A stretch of 38,908 bases of DNA from Acetobacteraceae bacterium (GTDB lineage Bacteria; Pseudomonadota; Alphaproteobacteria; Acetobacterales; Acetobacteraceae): contig JANYCX010000037.1 of NCBI GenBank assembly GCA_025360065.1, positions 1-38,908 on the forward strand. The letters are read 5' to 3'. Both the position numbers and the translations under genes were made by a program. Positions 33,311-38,908 of this stretch are shown in pieces. How positions within the stretch are numbered: position 1 is the stretch's first letter; the number at the start of each line of letters is the position of its first letter. The notes under the pieces are model-generated. The model saw nothing but the letters and a program-made list of their open reading frames with translations. It had not been told where the DNA came from and did not search any database.

Positions 33311-34264
33311 CTAAAACAACAAGCCCTTTTTCAGCATCCCGTGGATGCCTTTTTCGCCATTGACGGTCTGGGTCACCCGGAAATCCACCGCCAGGGAGCA
33401 GAATTGATAGGCTTCCTCCCGCGACAGGTTCCGCCGGCTGCAAATGAAATCGATCATCTGGCGCAACGCCTGCTGCATCGCCTGATCGAGGTCTTCGTGC
33501 AGCCCCATGGTAATGAAATGGGTTGCGGTTTCAGCGCGCGGGTAGCTCAGCAGCGGGGTGGTGCCAGTATTCTTGTGCAGCACCAGCGTAAAAGTGCCGG
33601 TCAGGCAGATTTCGAGCGCATTGATGCACACTTCGCCATCGCCCTGCACGCCATGCCCGTCGCCGGCGGAAAACAGCGCCCCTGGCGCCCAGACTGGCAG
33701 GAACAAAGTGGTTCCGGCGATGAGTTCTTTGTTGTCGAGGTTGCCGCCATGCTCGCGCGGCTGGATCGTTGATATCACGCCGAAATTCGGCGCGGGCGCC
33801 ACCCCCATCACCCCGAAGAACGGCGCCAGCGTCAATTCCACGCCATAGGGTAGACGGCAGGTGCCGCGCGTGCGATCGACCGGGATATGGGTCAGGAACG
33901 GGGCGCTAAAATCGCGCGGCAACGTGCCGGATAGCGGGCGGAACCCGCAAAAGCCCCAGTCATTGCCGAGCTCGATCTTGTCGATCCGGACTTCGAGCAT
34001 GTCGCCCGGCATCGCGCCGGCAACCGCGACCGGCCCAGTGACGATATGCCCGCCGACGCGCGGCAGGTTGGAGGCATGAATGGCCGCGAGCGCTGGCGGA
34101 ATGGTCATGTCCGACCCAGCCGGCGGCATGGCATCGGGGCCACCGGAGACGCATTCCAGCACCACGGTGTCACCCGAATTTATTGTCACCACAGGGCTGT
34201 AGGTCGAAGAAAAAGTACCCCAACGAACCGTCTGCGGCGTGGCCGCGACCTGATGCGTTGCCAC
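33311..34264 (-). CDS. Acetamidase/formamidase-family protein
   Basis: The 317-residue FmdA_AmdA family protein hydrolyses short amides such as formamide or acetamide to acid and ammonia. It shows GHIVTGPVAVAGAMPGDMLEVRI near residue 75, VISTIQPREHGGNLDNKEL, GALFSAGDGHGVQGDGEVC, and a C-terminal MGLHEDLDQAMQQALRQMIDF. The start is a GTG at 34264, 2 bases after the tatA stop, so it is in the tatA transcript. No signal peptide is seen. Why it follows tatA is unclear. Confidence 0.85.
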   Translation of the reverse strand: MATHQVAATPQTVRWGTFSSTYSPVVTINSGDTVVLECVSGGPDAMPPAGSDMTIPPALAAIHASNLPRVGGHIVTGPVAVAGAMPGDMLEVRIDKIELGNDWGFCGFRPLSGTLPRDFSAPFLTHIPVDRTRGTCRLPYGVELTLAPFFGVMGVAPAPNFGVISTIQPREHGGNLDNKELIAGTTLFLPVWAPGALFSAGDGHGVQGDGEVCINALEICLTGTFTLVLHKNTGTTPLLSYPRAETATHFITMGLHEDLDQAMQQALRQMIDFICSRRNLSREEAYQFCSLAVDFRVTQTVNGEKGIHGMLKKGLLF

Positions 34265-34266
34265 GA

Positions 34267-34515
34267 TCAGCCCTGATGGACGGCGGTGGTCTGCGTCGTG
34301 CCAGGTGTTGTGGTGCCGGGCGGCGAAATGGTGCCCTTGGTCTTGTCGGCCGCAGCCTCCATCGACGCATCCGGTTCTTCAGCCATGTTTTTCTTGAACG
34401 ATTTGATGCCTTTGGCGAAATCGCCCATGACACCACTAATCTTCCCGCCGCCGCCGAACAGCAGCAGGCCGACGCCCAGGACGATGATCCAGTGCCAAAT
34501 GCTAAAACTACCCAT
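34267..34515 (-). CDS. tatA: Sec-independent translocase subunit TatA
   Basis: TatA forms the pore-like element of the twin-arginine export system. The 82-residue protein has the membrane helix ([17 protein letters not shown]), the [23 protein letters not shown] hinge and amphipathic helix (split here at FGGGGKIS), and a Thr/Pro-rich tail. TatB and TatC are not adjacent, which is a departure from the usual tatABC cluster. ATG 34515 follows GGAGGG at 5 bases. A GAAA-loop hairpin lies just upstream. The exported beta-carbonic-anhydrase-like protein here is a likely Tat substrate. Confidence 0.9.
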   Translation of the reverse strand: MGSFSIWHWIIVLGVGLLLFGGGGKISGVMGDFAKGIKSFKKNMAEEPDASMEAAADKTKGTISPPGTTTPGTTQTTAVHQG

Positions 34516-34528
34516 CACGCCCTCCAGA

Positions 34529-34544
34529 GCGGGGTTTCCCCCGC
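34529..34544 (-). promoter_or_regulatory. GAAA-tetraloop hairpin in the tatA leader
   Basis: On the minus strand GCGGGG and CCCCGC form a perfect 6-bp stem closed by a GAAA tetraloop. It ends four bases before the tatA Shine-Dalgarno (34525-34520). It may stabilise the message or end the ychF transcript; no T-tract is present. The rest of 34545-34668 shows no gene. Confidence 0.4.
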
Positions 34545-34668
34545 GCAAATTTCTTCCGCGCAGTACATGGCGTGCCAAGCCAATCGATGCAAGCAAAGTT
34601 TCAGATGCAATCCTGCCATCTGCCGGGTGGCATTGGCCATCACCAGACGCCGCTGAGCAAGTTAATTC

Positions 34669-35763
34669 CTAGACATTGAAGCGAAACAGCAAAACATCGC
34701 CATCGCGAACGACATATTCCTTGCCCTCGATCCGCATCTTGCCGGCTTCTTTCGCACCCTGTTCGCCGCCCAAGGCGGCATAATCGTCATAGGCGATGGT
34801 TTCCGCCGCAATGAAGCCGCGTTCGAAATCGCCATGGATGACGCCGGCGGCCCCCGGCCCTTTGGTGCCGCGCACGATGGTCCAGGCGCGGGTTTCCTTG
34901 GGACCGACGGTGAAATAGGTGATCAAGCCGAGCAAATCGTAGCCGGCGCGGATCACCCGATCGAGGCCGCTATCGGCGAGGCCGAGGCCGTCGAGGAATT
35001 CTCCGCGATCTTCGTCGGGCAATTGTGCCACCTCGGCTTCAATGGCCGCAGAAACCACGACCGTGCGCGCGCCTTCGGCCTTGGCGCGCTCGGCTACCTT
35101 GGCGGAAAATGCGTTGCCGGTGGCAGCGGCTGCCTCCTCGACATTGCAGACATACAAAACCGGCTTGCTGGTGAGCAGTTGCAGACGGCGCACTGCTTCG
35201 TCTTCGCCTTTCGGGATTGCGGTGCGCGCAGGCCGGCCTTCGGTCAGCGCCACCACAATCGGTTCCATCAGCGCGACCTGGGCAATGCTGTCCTTGTCGC
35301 CACCGCGCGCCTTTTTCTGGGCCGCGTGCAGGCGTTTTTCGAGGCTGCCGAGGTCGGCCAGCATCAGCTCGGTTTCGACGGTTTCGGCATCGCGGATCGG
35401 GTCGATGCTGCCTTCGACATGGGTCACATCGCCGTCTTCGAAGCAGCGCAGCACGTGGATGATGGCGTCGACTTCACGGATATTGCCGAGGAACTGGTTG
35501 CCGAGGCCTTCGCCCTTGCTGGCGCCGCGCACCAGACCGGCGATATCGACGAATTCCAGGCTGGTCGGCAGGATTTTCTGCGATTTGCCGATTTTCGCCA
35601 ACACCGCCAGGCGCGGGTCGGGAACCGCGACGCGTCCGATATTGGGTTCAATCGTGCAGAACGGATAATTCGCCGCCTGAGCGGCAACCGTGGCGGTCAA
35701 CGCATTGAACAGCGTGCTTTTGCCGACATTGGGCAGGCCGACGATGCCGCAATTAAAGCCCAT
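34669..35763 (-). CDS. ychF: Ribosome-binding ATPase YchF
   Basis: YchF is an Obg-family P-loop NTPase that prefers ATP, binds the ribosome and acts in stress control. The 364-residue protein starts MGFNCGIVGLPNVGKSTLFN with the P-loop, has FVDIAGLVRGASKGEGLGNQFL as the G2/G3 region (split here after GASKG), the YVCNVEE base-recognition motif, and a C-terminal TGS domain ending VVRDGDVLLFRFNV. It starts immediately after the pth stop, and the rplY-pth-ychF order is widespread. Confidence 0.95.
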   Translation of the reverse strand: MGFNCGIVGLPNVGKSTLFNALTATVAAQAANYPFCTIEPNIGRVAVPDPRLAVLAKIGKSQKILPTSLEFVDIAGLVRGASKGEGLGNQFLGNIREVDAIIHVLRCFEDGDVTHVEGSIDPIRDAETVETELMLADLGSLEKRLHAAQKKARGGDKDSIAQVALMEPIVVALTEGRPARTAIPKGEDEAVRRLQLLTSKPVLYVCNVEEAAAATGNAFSAKVAERAKAEGARTVVVSAAIEAEVAQLPDEDRGEFLDGLGLADSGLDRVIRAGYDLLGLITYFTVGPKETRAWTIVRGTKGPGAAGVIHGDFERGFIAAETIAYDDYAALGGEQGAKEAGKMRIEGKEYVVRDGDVLLFRFNV

Positions 35764-36342
35764 CTAATGTGTGTCCTGTGTCAGCAGTGCGACTTTCGTC
35801 ATGAATTCCTCCGGCTTGCCAGCGGCCAGCAGTCCCGCCGCATCCGCCACACCATCCAGCATTGGCAGCAGCCACGCCATGTCAGCCTTGGCGAAATCGC
35901 CGAGCACATGGCCGGTGACCCGCGCCTTGTCGCCCGGATGACCAATGCCGAGGCGCACCCGCCAATAATCCGGGGTGGGAAGACATCGGTCCATGCTGCG
36001 CAGACCGTTATGCCCTGCGGCACCGCCGCCGCGTTTAATGCGAATCTTGCCGGGGATGAGGTCGAGTTCGTCGTGCCAAGCGGTAATGGCATCGGGCAGA
36101 AGCTTGAAGAAGCCCGCCGCCGCTTGAACGCTTTCACCTGAAACGTTCATATAGGTTTGCGGCTTCAACCCTAGAATGCGCTCGCCATTGATCACGCCTT
36201 CGGCCACCAGTCCCTTGAAACGCTGCCGCCACGGCGTGAAGCCGTGGCGGATCGCGATCGTATCAAGCGCCATGAAGCCGATATTGTGGCGTTGGCGCGC
36301 CATGCCAGGCTCAGGGTTGCCGAGGCCGACCCAAAGCTTCAT
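35764..36342 (-). CDS. pth: Peptidyl-tRNA hydrolase
   Basis: Pth recycles peptidyl-tRNA released from stalled ribosomes. The 192-residue protein has N9 and H19 (WVGLGNPEPGMARQRHNIGF), the aspartate in WHDELDL and the asparagine in GAAGHNGLRSM, matching the catalytic and binding residues of E. coli Pth. It lies 8 bases after rplY and directly before ychF. Confidence 0.95.
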   Translation of the reverse strand: MKLWVGLGNPEPGMARQRHNIGFMALDTIAIRHGFTPWRQRFKGLVAEGVINGERILGLKPQTYMNVSGESVQAAAGFFKLLPDAITAWHDELDLIPGKIRIKRGGGAAGHNGLRSMDRCLPTPDYWRVRLGIGHPGDKARVTGHVLGDFAKADMAWLLPMLDGVADAAGLLAAGKPEEFMTKVALLTQDTH

Positions 36343-36350
36343 GGGACAGC

Positions 36351-36998
36351 TTATTTCTTCTTGGGCGCGGCCTTGGCGGGCGCCTTGGTGCCACCGGCCG
36401 GGGTGCCGCCATCAACAACCACATCCGGCATCTTGGTGGGGGCTGCCACGGTCGCGATGACGAAATCACGATCCTGGATCACCGGGCGGATGCCGTCGGT
36501 ACCCTTGAGGTTGGACCAGCGCAGATTGTCGTTGATCTCCATCGCGCCAAGATCTGCCTCGAACTGGTCAGGCACGGAATCGGGATCGACATAGCATTCC
36601 ACCGTGTGGCGCACGACGTTCAGCATGCCGCCGCGCTTGATGCCAGGGCTGATGGCTTCATTGCTAAAATGCACGCTCACCGCGATCTTCATCTTCTCAC
36701 CGGTGGCAAGACGCTGGAAATCGACATGTTCCGGCACGTCGGTCACCGGATGGACCGAGACATCGCGGATCAACGCACGGGTGGTTTGCCCATCATGCTT
36801 GATTTCGAATAGGCGGGAGCGCCAGCCACCGCGATGCATTTCGCGCAACAGCACCTTGGGGTCGATAGAAATCATCGTCGGCGCCTGCTTGGCACCGTAA
36901 ATTACGGCGGGCACTTTGCCCTGCCGCCGGGTCGCGCGTGCTGCCCCCTTACCTGCACGCTCGCGCGCCTCGGCCTCGATCGTTACGAGATTGGCCAT
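36351..36998 (-). CDS. rplY: 50S ribosomal protein L25 / general stress protein Ctc
   Basis: L25 binds 5S rRNA in the large subunit. The 215-residue protein is the long CTC form: an N-terminal L25 domain (EAEARERAGKGAARATRRQGKVPAVIYG, in two parts) and a C-terminal beta domain (DLGAMEINDNLRWSNLKGTDGI), with a Lys/Ala/Pro-rich tail ending APAKAAPKKK. GGAG lies 8 bases before ATG 36998. It is first in the rplY-pth-ychF operon. Confidence 0.95.
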   Translation of the reverse strand: MANLVTIEAEARERAGKGAARATRRQGKVPAVIYGAKQAPTMISIDPKVLLREMHRGGWRSRLFEIKHDGQTTRALIRDVSVHPVTDVPEHVDFQRLATGEKMKIAVSVHFSNEAISPGIKRGGMLNVVRHTVECYVDPDSVPDQFEADLGAMEINDNLRWSNLKGTDGIRPVIQDRDFVIATVAAPTKMPDVVVDGGTPAGGTKAPAKAAPKKK

Positions 36999-37053
36999 GG
37001 TCGGCTCCTAATAGGTGATAACGCCGGCCTCCAGGGGTGCCAGCGAGGGCGCG

Positions 37054-37082
37054 CTATTAGAGCAATGGCGCCGCCCCGGCAA
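37054..37082 (-). promoter_or_regulatory. Possible rplY promoter
   Basis: On the minus strand TTGCCG (37082-37077) and TAATAG (37059-37054) are 17 bases apart. A run of seven T on the same strand (37106-37100), after a weak CCGG-CCAAT-CCGG hairpin, lies about 18 bases above the -35. It could act as an UP element or as the end of an upstream transcript. The rest of 36999-37217 shows no gene. Confidence 0.3.
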
Positions 37083-37217
37083 GAGCACAGGATGGACATA
37101 AAAAAACCGGATTGGCCGGCGAAGCTGCACCCTGCGTATTTGTACAGGCTGTTGGCGGCGACAATGGTAGTACATAACGTGTAAACGGCCAGTGAAATGG
37201 CTATTGGAGAACGGGTG

Positions 37218-38192
37218 ATGCGTATTTCTAGCTATCTTGTGCCGGTGCTGCTGGGCTGCTCGGCCTTGGCAGGATGCGTACCGCCCCCTGCCGGGCAATA
37301 TGTTACAGCATCCGGCGGGTATGTTGCTGCGGGTTCCGGCGGCTATGTCGCCTCGGGCGAGATCACCGAAGCACCGCCGCCAATGCCGGAATACGAGCAG
37401 CCGCCGATCCCGGCCGAGGGCTACCTTTGGACGCCTGGGTTCTGGCAATACGGTCGCACCGGCTATTATTGGGTACCGGGTGTCTGGGCCCGCCCGCCGA
37501 GCATCGGGCTGCTGTGGACCCCGGGATATTGGGCGTTCAATAGTGGCTATTATCGTTGGAATGCACCGTATTGGGGGCCGTCGGTCGGCTATTATGGCGG
37601 GATCAACTACGGCTATGGCTATTATGGCAGCGGCTATGGCGGCGGTCGGTGGCAGGGAGATCGCTTCCACTACAACCAGACGGTCAATAATTTCGGCAAC
37701 AACCGGATAAACAACTACTATAACACGCCGGTTGAAAATCGCGGCAATGGCGGCCGCGCAAGCTATTTTGGCGGCAGCAACGGAACGCGAGGGCAACCGG
37801 TTCCAGGGCAGGTTTCTCCTGGCGCAGATCAGCGCAGGCCGCCTACGGTTGAGCAGAACCAGCATTTCCAGTCGTCGCAAGGCGGGCAGGGCGGGGCGCC
37901 CCAGCGCGGCAATTTCGGTGGGCCGGGGAACCAGGGCGGCCAAATCGCGCCACAGCGGCCGAATTTTGGGCAACCGGCCCCTGCGCAACCTGGGCCGTTT
38001 GGTGGTCAGGTCCCACAGCAACAGCAACGCCCGCAAGCCGCGCCTCAACCGGCGCCAGTTCGCCAGGCACCCCAATTTGATACCCGCCCGACGCAGCGGC
38101 CGCCGCAACAGCAACAAGCGCCGTTCCCACAGGCACAGCCACAGCCACAGCAACAGCGGCGCCCGCCGCTCAACAATCAGGAACGCCCATAG
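37218..38192 (+). CDS. YXWGxW-repeat lipoprotein
   Basis: The 324-residue protein has a lipoprotein signal with lipobox ALAGC (Cys20). The start ATG 37218 follows GGAGA at about 8 bases; the longer frame adds seven residues ahead of the signal. The mature part has aromatic repeats of the YXWGxW type (LWTPGFWQY, YYWVPGVWARPP, LLWTPGYWAF), then a Gly/Tyr-rich stretch (YYGGINYGYGYYGSGYGGG), an Asn-rich part, and a long Gln/Pro-rich low-complexity tail from about residue 195. Function is unknown; such proteins are predicted at the cell surface. The low-complexity tail explains long open frames on the opposite strand. Confidence 0.8.
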   Translation: MRISSYLVPVLLGCSALAGCVPPPAGQYVTASGGYVAAGSGGYVASGEITEAPPPMPEYEQPPIPAEGYLWTPGFWQYGRTGYYWVPGVWARPPSIGLLWTPGYWAFNSGYYRWNAPYWGPSVGYYGGINYGYGYYGSGYGGGRWQGDRFHYNQTVNNFGNNRINNYYNTPVENRGNGGRASYFGGSNGTRGQPVPGQVSPGADQRRPPTVEQNQHFQSSQGGQGGAPQRGNFGGPGNQGGQIAPQRPNFGQPAPAQPGPFGGQVPQQQQRPQAAPQPAPVRQAPQFDTRPTQRPPQQQQAPFPQAQPQPQQQRRPPLNNQERP

Positions 38193-38212
38193 CGCCGGGG
38201 CGGCGATCGAGC

Positions 38213-38250
38213 GGCGCAATCTGGTGGCATGATTGCCGCCTGATTGCGCC
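38213..38250 (+). terminator. Long hairpin after the YXWGxW gene
   Basis: GGCGCAATC (38213-38221) pairs with GATTGCGCC (38242-38250), and GGTGGCA (38223-38229) pairs with TGCCGCC (38234-38240, one G-T pair) over a TGAT loop. A single T-T mismatch separates the two stems. It lies 21 bases past the stop codon. No T-tract follows, so Rho-dependent ending or message protection is as likely as intrinsic termination. The rest of 38251-38385 has no visible gene. Confidence 0.55.
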
Positions 38251-38385
38251 ACGGGCCCGAGCATGAACCGACAAAATAGTCTTACCCTCGCGCCGGCGTT
38301 ACCGTTGATGTTCATCGCGTTGGCAAAAAATCGCCCGGCACCTTCGAGGTAATCTGGCACCCTAAGCGCCGCCGGAAGGACCCCA

Positions 38386-38790
38386 ATGACCCATCCATCC
38401 ATCAACCAATCCCTCGTCTGGGTCTACACCGCCGACCTCGACGGCACCTGCAAATTTTATGCAGAAACGCTGGGGCTGGAGCAGGTACTCGATCAGGGCG
38501 GGTGCCGTATCTTCCGAATGGGACCAACCGGCTTCATCGGCGTGTGTTTCGCCCGGCCCGGCCGCTTTGTTGAACCGAAAGGCGTGGTGATCACCTTCGT
38601 GAGTGATGACGTCGATGGCTGGCATGCCCATCTGGTCGCACAGGGCGCGACGCCGGACGGTCCACCGAAATACAGCGAGGCGTTCAACGTCTATGCGTTC
38701 TTCGTCCGCGACCCGAATGGCTATCTTCTGGAATTCCAGCGCTTCATGGACCCCGCCTGGCCGGTTTATACCAAGCGCCCGAATGGCTGA
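38386..38790 (+). CDS. VOC-family protein (glyoxalase/bleomycin-resistance-like)
   Basis: The 134-residue protein has the VOC fold: INQSLVWVYTADLDGTCKFYAETLG (in two parts) at the start, a central ITFVSDDVDGWHAHLVAQG, and C-terminal FFVRDPNGYLLEFQRFMDPAW with the metal-ligand-type Glu. The substrate is unknown. The ATG at 38386 has GGAAGGA 6 bases upstream. The last residues (YTKRPNG) and the stop are encoded by the left arm of a 22-bp palindrome, so a repeat appears to have fused to or reshaped the gene end. Confidence 0.8.
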   Translation: MTHPSINQSLVWVYTADLDGTCKFYAETLGLEQVLDQGGCRIFRMGPTGFIGVCFARPGRFVEPKGVVITFVSDDVDGWHAHLVAQGATPDGPPKYSEAFNVYAFFVRDPNGYLLEFQRFMDPAWPVYTKRPNG

Positions 38791-38818
38791 CTCTTCCAGC
38801 CATTCGGGCGCTTGGTAT
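38768..38818. repeat. 22-bp perfect inverted repeat (REP-like)
   Basis: The left arm is 38768-38789 and the right arm 38797-38818. All 22 bases pair, with a 7-base loop ACTCTTC. The foot reads ATACCAAGCGCC and the right foot GGCGCTTGGTAT. The left arm covers the last codons and stop of the VOC gene. The foot (with two more 5' bases) recurs at 38860-38873, which marks a repeat family rather than a lone terminator. Confidence 0.75.
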
Positions 38819-38819
38819 T

Positions 38820-38848
38820 GCGCACCGGGTTGGCCGGCGGCGGTGCGC
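38820..38848. repeat. Second palindrome of the right-end cluster
   Basis: GCGCACCG (38820-38827) pairs with CGGTGCGC (38841-38848) over a 13-base GC-rich loop. It lies one base after the first palindrome and may be part of the same composite repeat. Confidence 0.5.
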
Positions 38849-38859
38849 CAAGCAAAGAC

Positions 38860-38908
38860 TTATACCAAGCGCCGTTGACCCATTCTTCATGGGTCAACAT
38901 CAAGGGCG
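38860..38908. repeat. Second, incomplete copy of the palindromic repeat
   Basis: The 14-base TTATACCAAGCGCC (38860-38873) repeats 38766-38779 exactly. A new 10-bp stem follows: GTTGACCCAT (38874-38883) with ATGGGTCAAC (38889-38898), loop TCTTC. The TCTTC apex is also in the first copy. The window ends in GGGCG, the same bases that begin the right foot of the first copy, so the element probably continues outside. Confidence 0.65.

Noticed and set aside
37008-38405. Long open frame (about 465 codons) on the minus strand opposite the YXWGxW gene
   Set aside because: It is the antisense of a repeat-rich, Gln/Pro-rich GC-rich gene. The translated product is Arg/Leu/Pro-biased with no recognisable domain, no Shine-Dalgarno and no coding-type composition.

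Overview
The window is GC-rich bacterial chromosome of an alphaproteobacterium. The best guess is order Rhodospirillales, family Acetobacteraceae-like. This is judged from the gene set (GcrA, PmtA-type phosphatidylethanolamine N-methyltransferase, a ctaC-ctaD-ctaB-ctaG-ctaE-surf1 aa3-oxidase cluster, the miaB-phoH-ybeY-corC and lgt-midA-pgeF gene orders, a phasin, a DinB with an N-terminal zinc ribbon) and from protein character, not from any database search. Coding density is very high. Many neighbours overlap by ATGA, GTGA, TAATG or TGATG, so most genes sit in translationally coupled operons. No gene-free stretch exceeds 300 bases. I see no rRNA, tRNA, CRISPR array, insertion sequence or prophage.

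Layout. 1-481: tail of an unrecognised gene. 695-4471 (+): miaB, phoH-like, ybeY, corC (tRNA modification, rRNA maturation, stress), with a promoter and an SD-masking hairpin in front of miaB. 4565-5128 (+): a Tat-exported beta-carbonic-anhydrase-like protein ending at a strong hairpin. 5166-5638 (-): a VapD-type protein with a small upstream partner. 5720-11394 (-): a run lgt, midA, pgeF, a 26-aa membrane peptide, a lipoprotein, prs (broken), a glutathione transferase and a histidine phosphatase. 11481-14318 (+): ubiK, ybjN (behind a structured leader), proC, a TetR-like gene and a phasin. 14315-18292 (-): an FAD oxidoreductase with a VOC protein under their own promoter, then dinB and a ROK sugar kinase. 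18356-19509 (+): tusA and a histone-deacetylase-family amidohydrolase. 19550-20557 (-): a mono-haem cytochrome-like periplasmic protein, divergent from 20662-24467 (+), a fused HyuA-HyuB hydantoinase/oxoprolinase broken by a one-base frameshift. 24464-31719 (-): an M32 carboxypeptidase and the cytochrome c oxidase operon. 31910-36998 (-): pmtA, gcrA, an acetamidase/formamidase-family gene, tatA, ychF, pth, rplY. 37218-38790 (+): a YXWGxW-repeat lipoprotein and a VOC protein, followed by a cluster of palindromic repeats running off the window.

How the genes work together. Most of the window is housekeeping: respiration and its assembly factors, lipoprotein and Tat export, translation fidelity, cell-cycle control. 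The less ordinary parts are the two disrupted genes (prs and hyuAB), the coupled 26-aa membrane peptide, the SD-masking leaders of ybjN and miaB, the DnaA-like and GANTC sites before gcrA, and the palindromic repeats at the right end, one of which encodes the C-terminus of a protein. I did not find a convincing large undescribed multi-gene system. The best candidates for something unreported are small elements and repeats, described in the findings.
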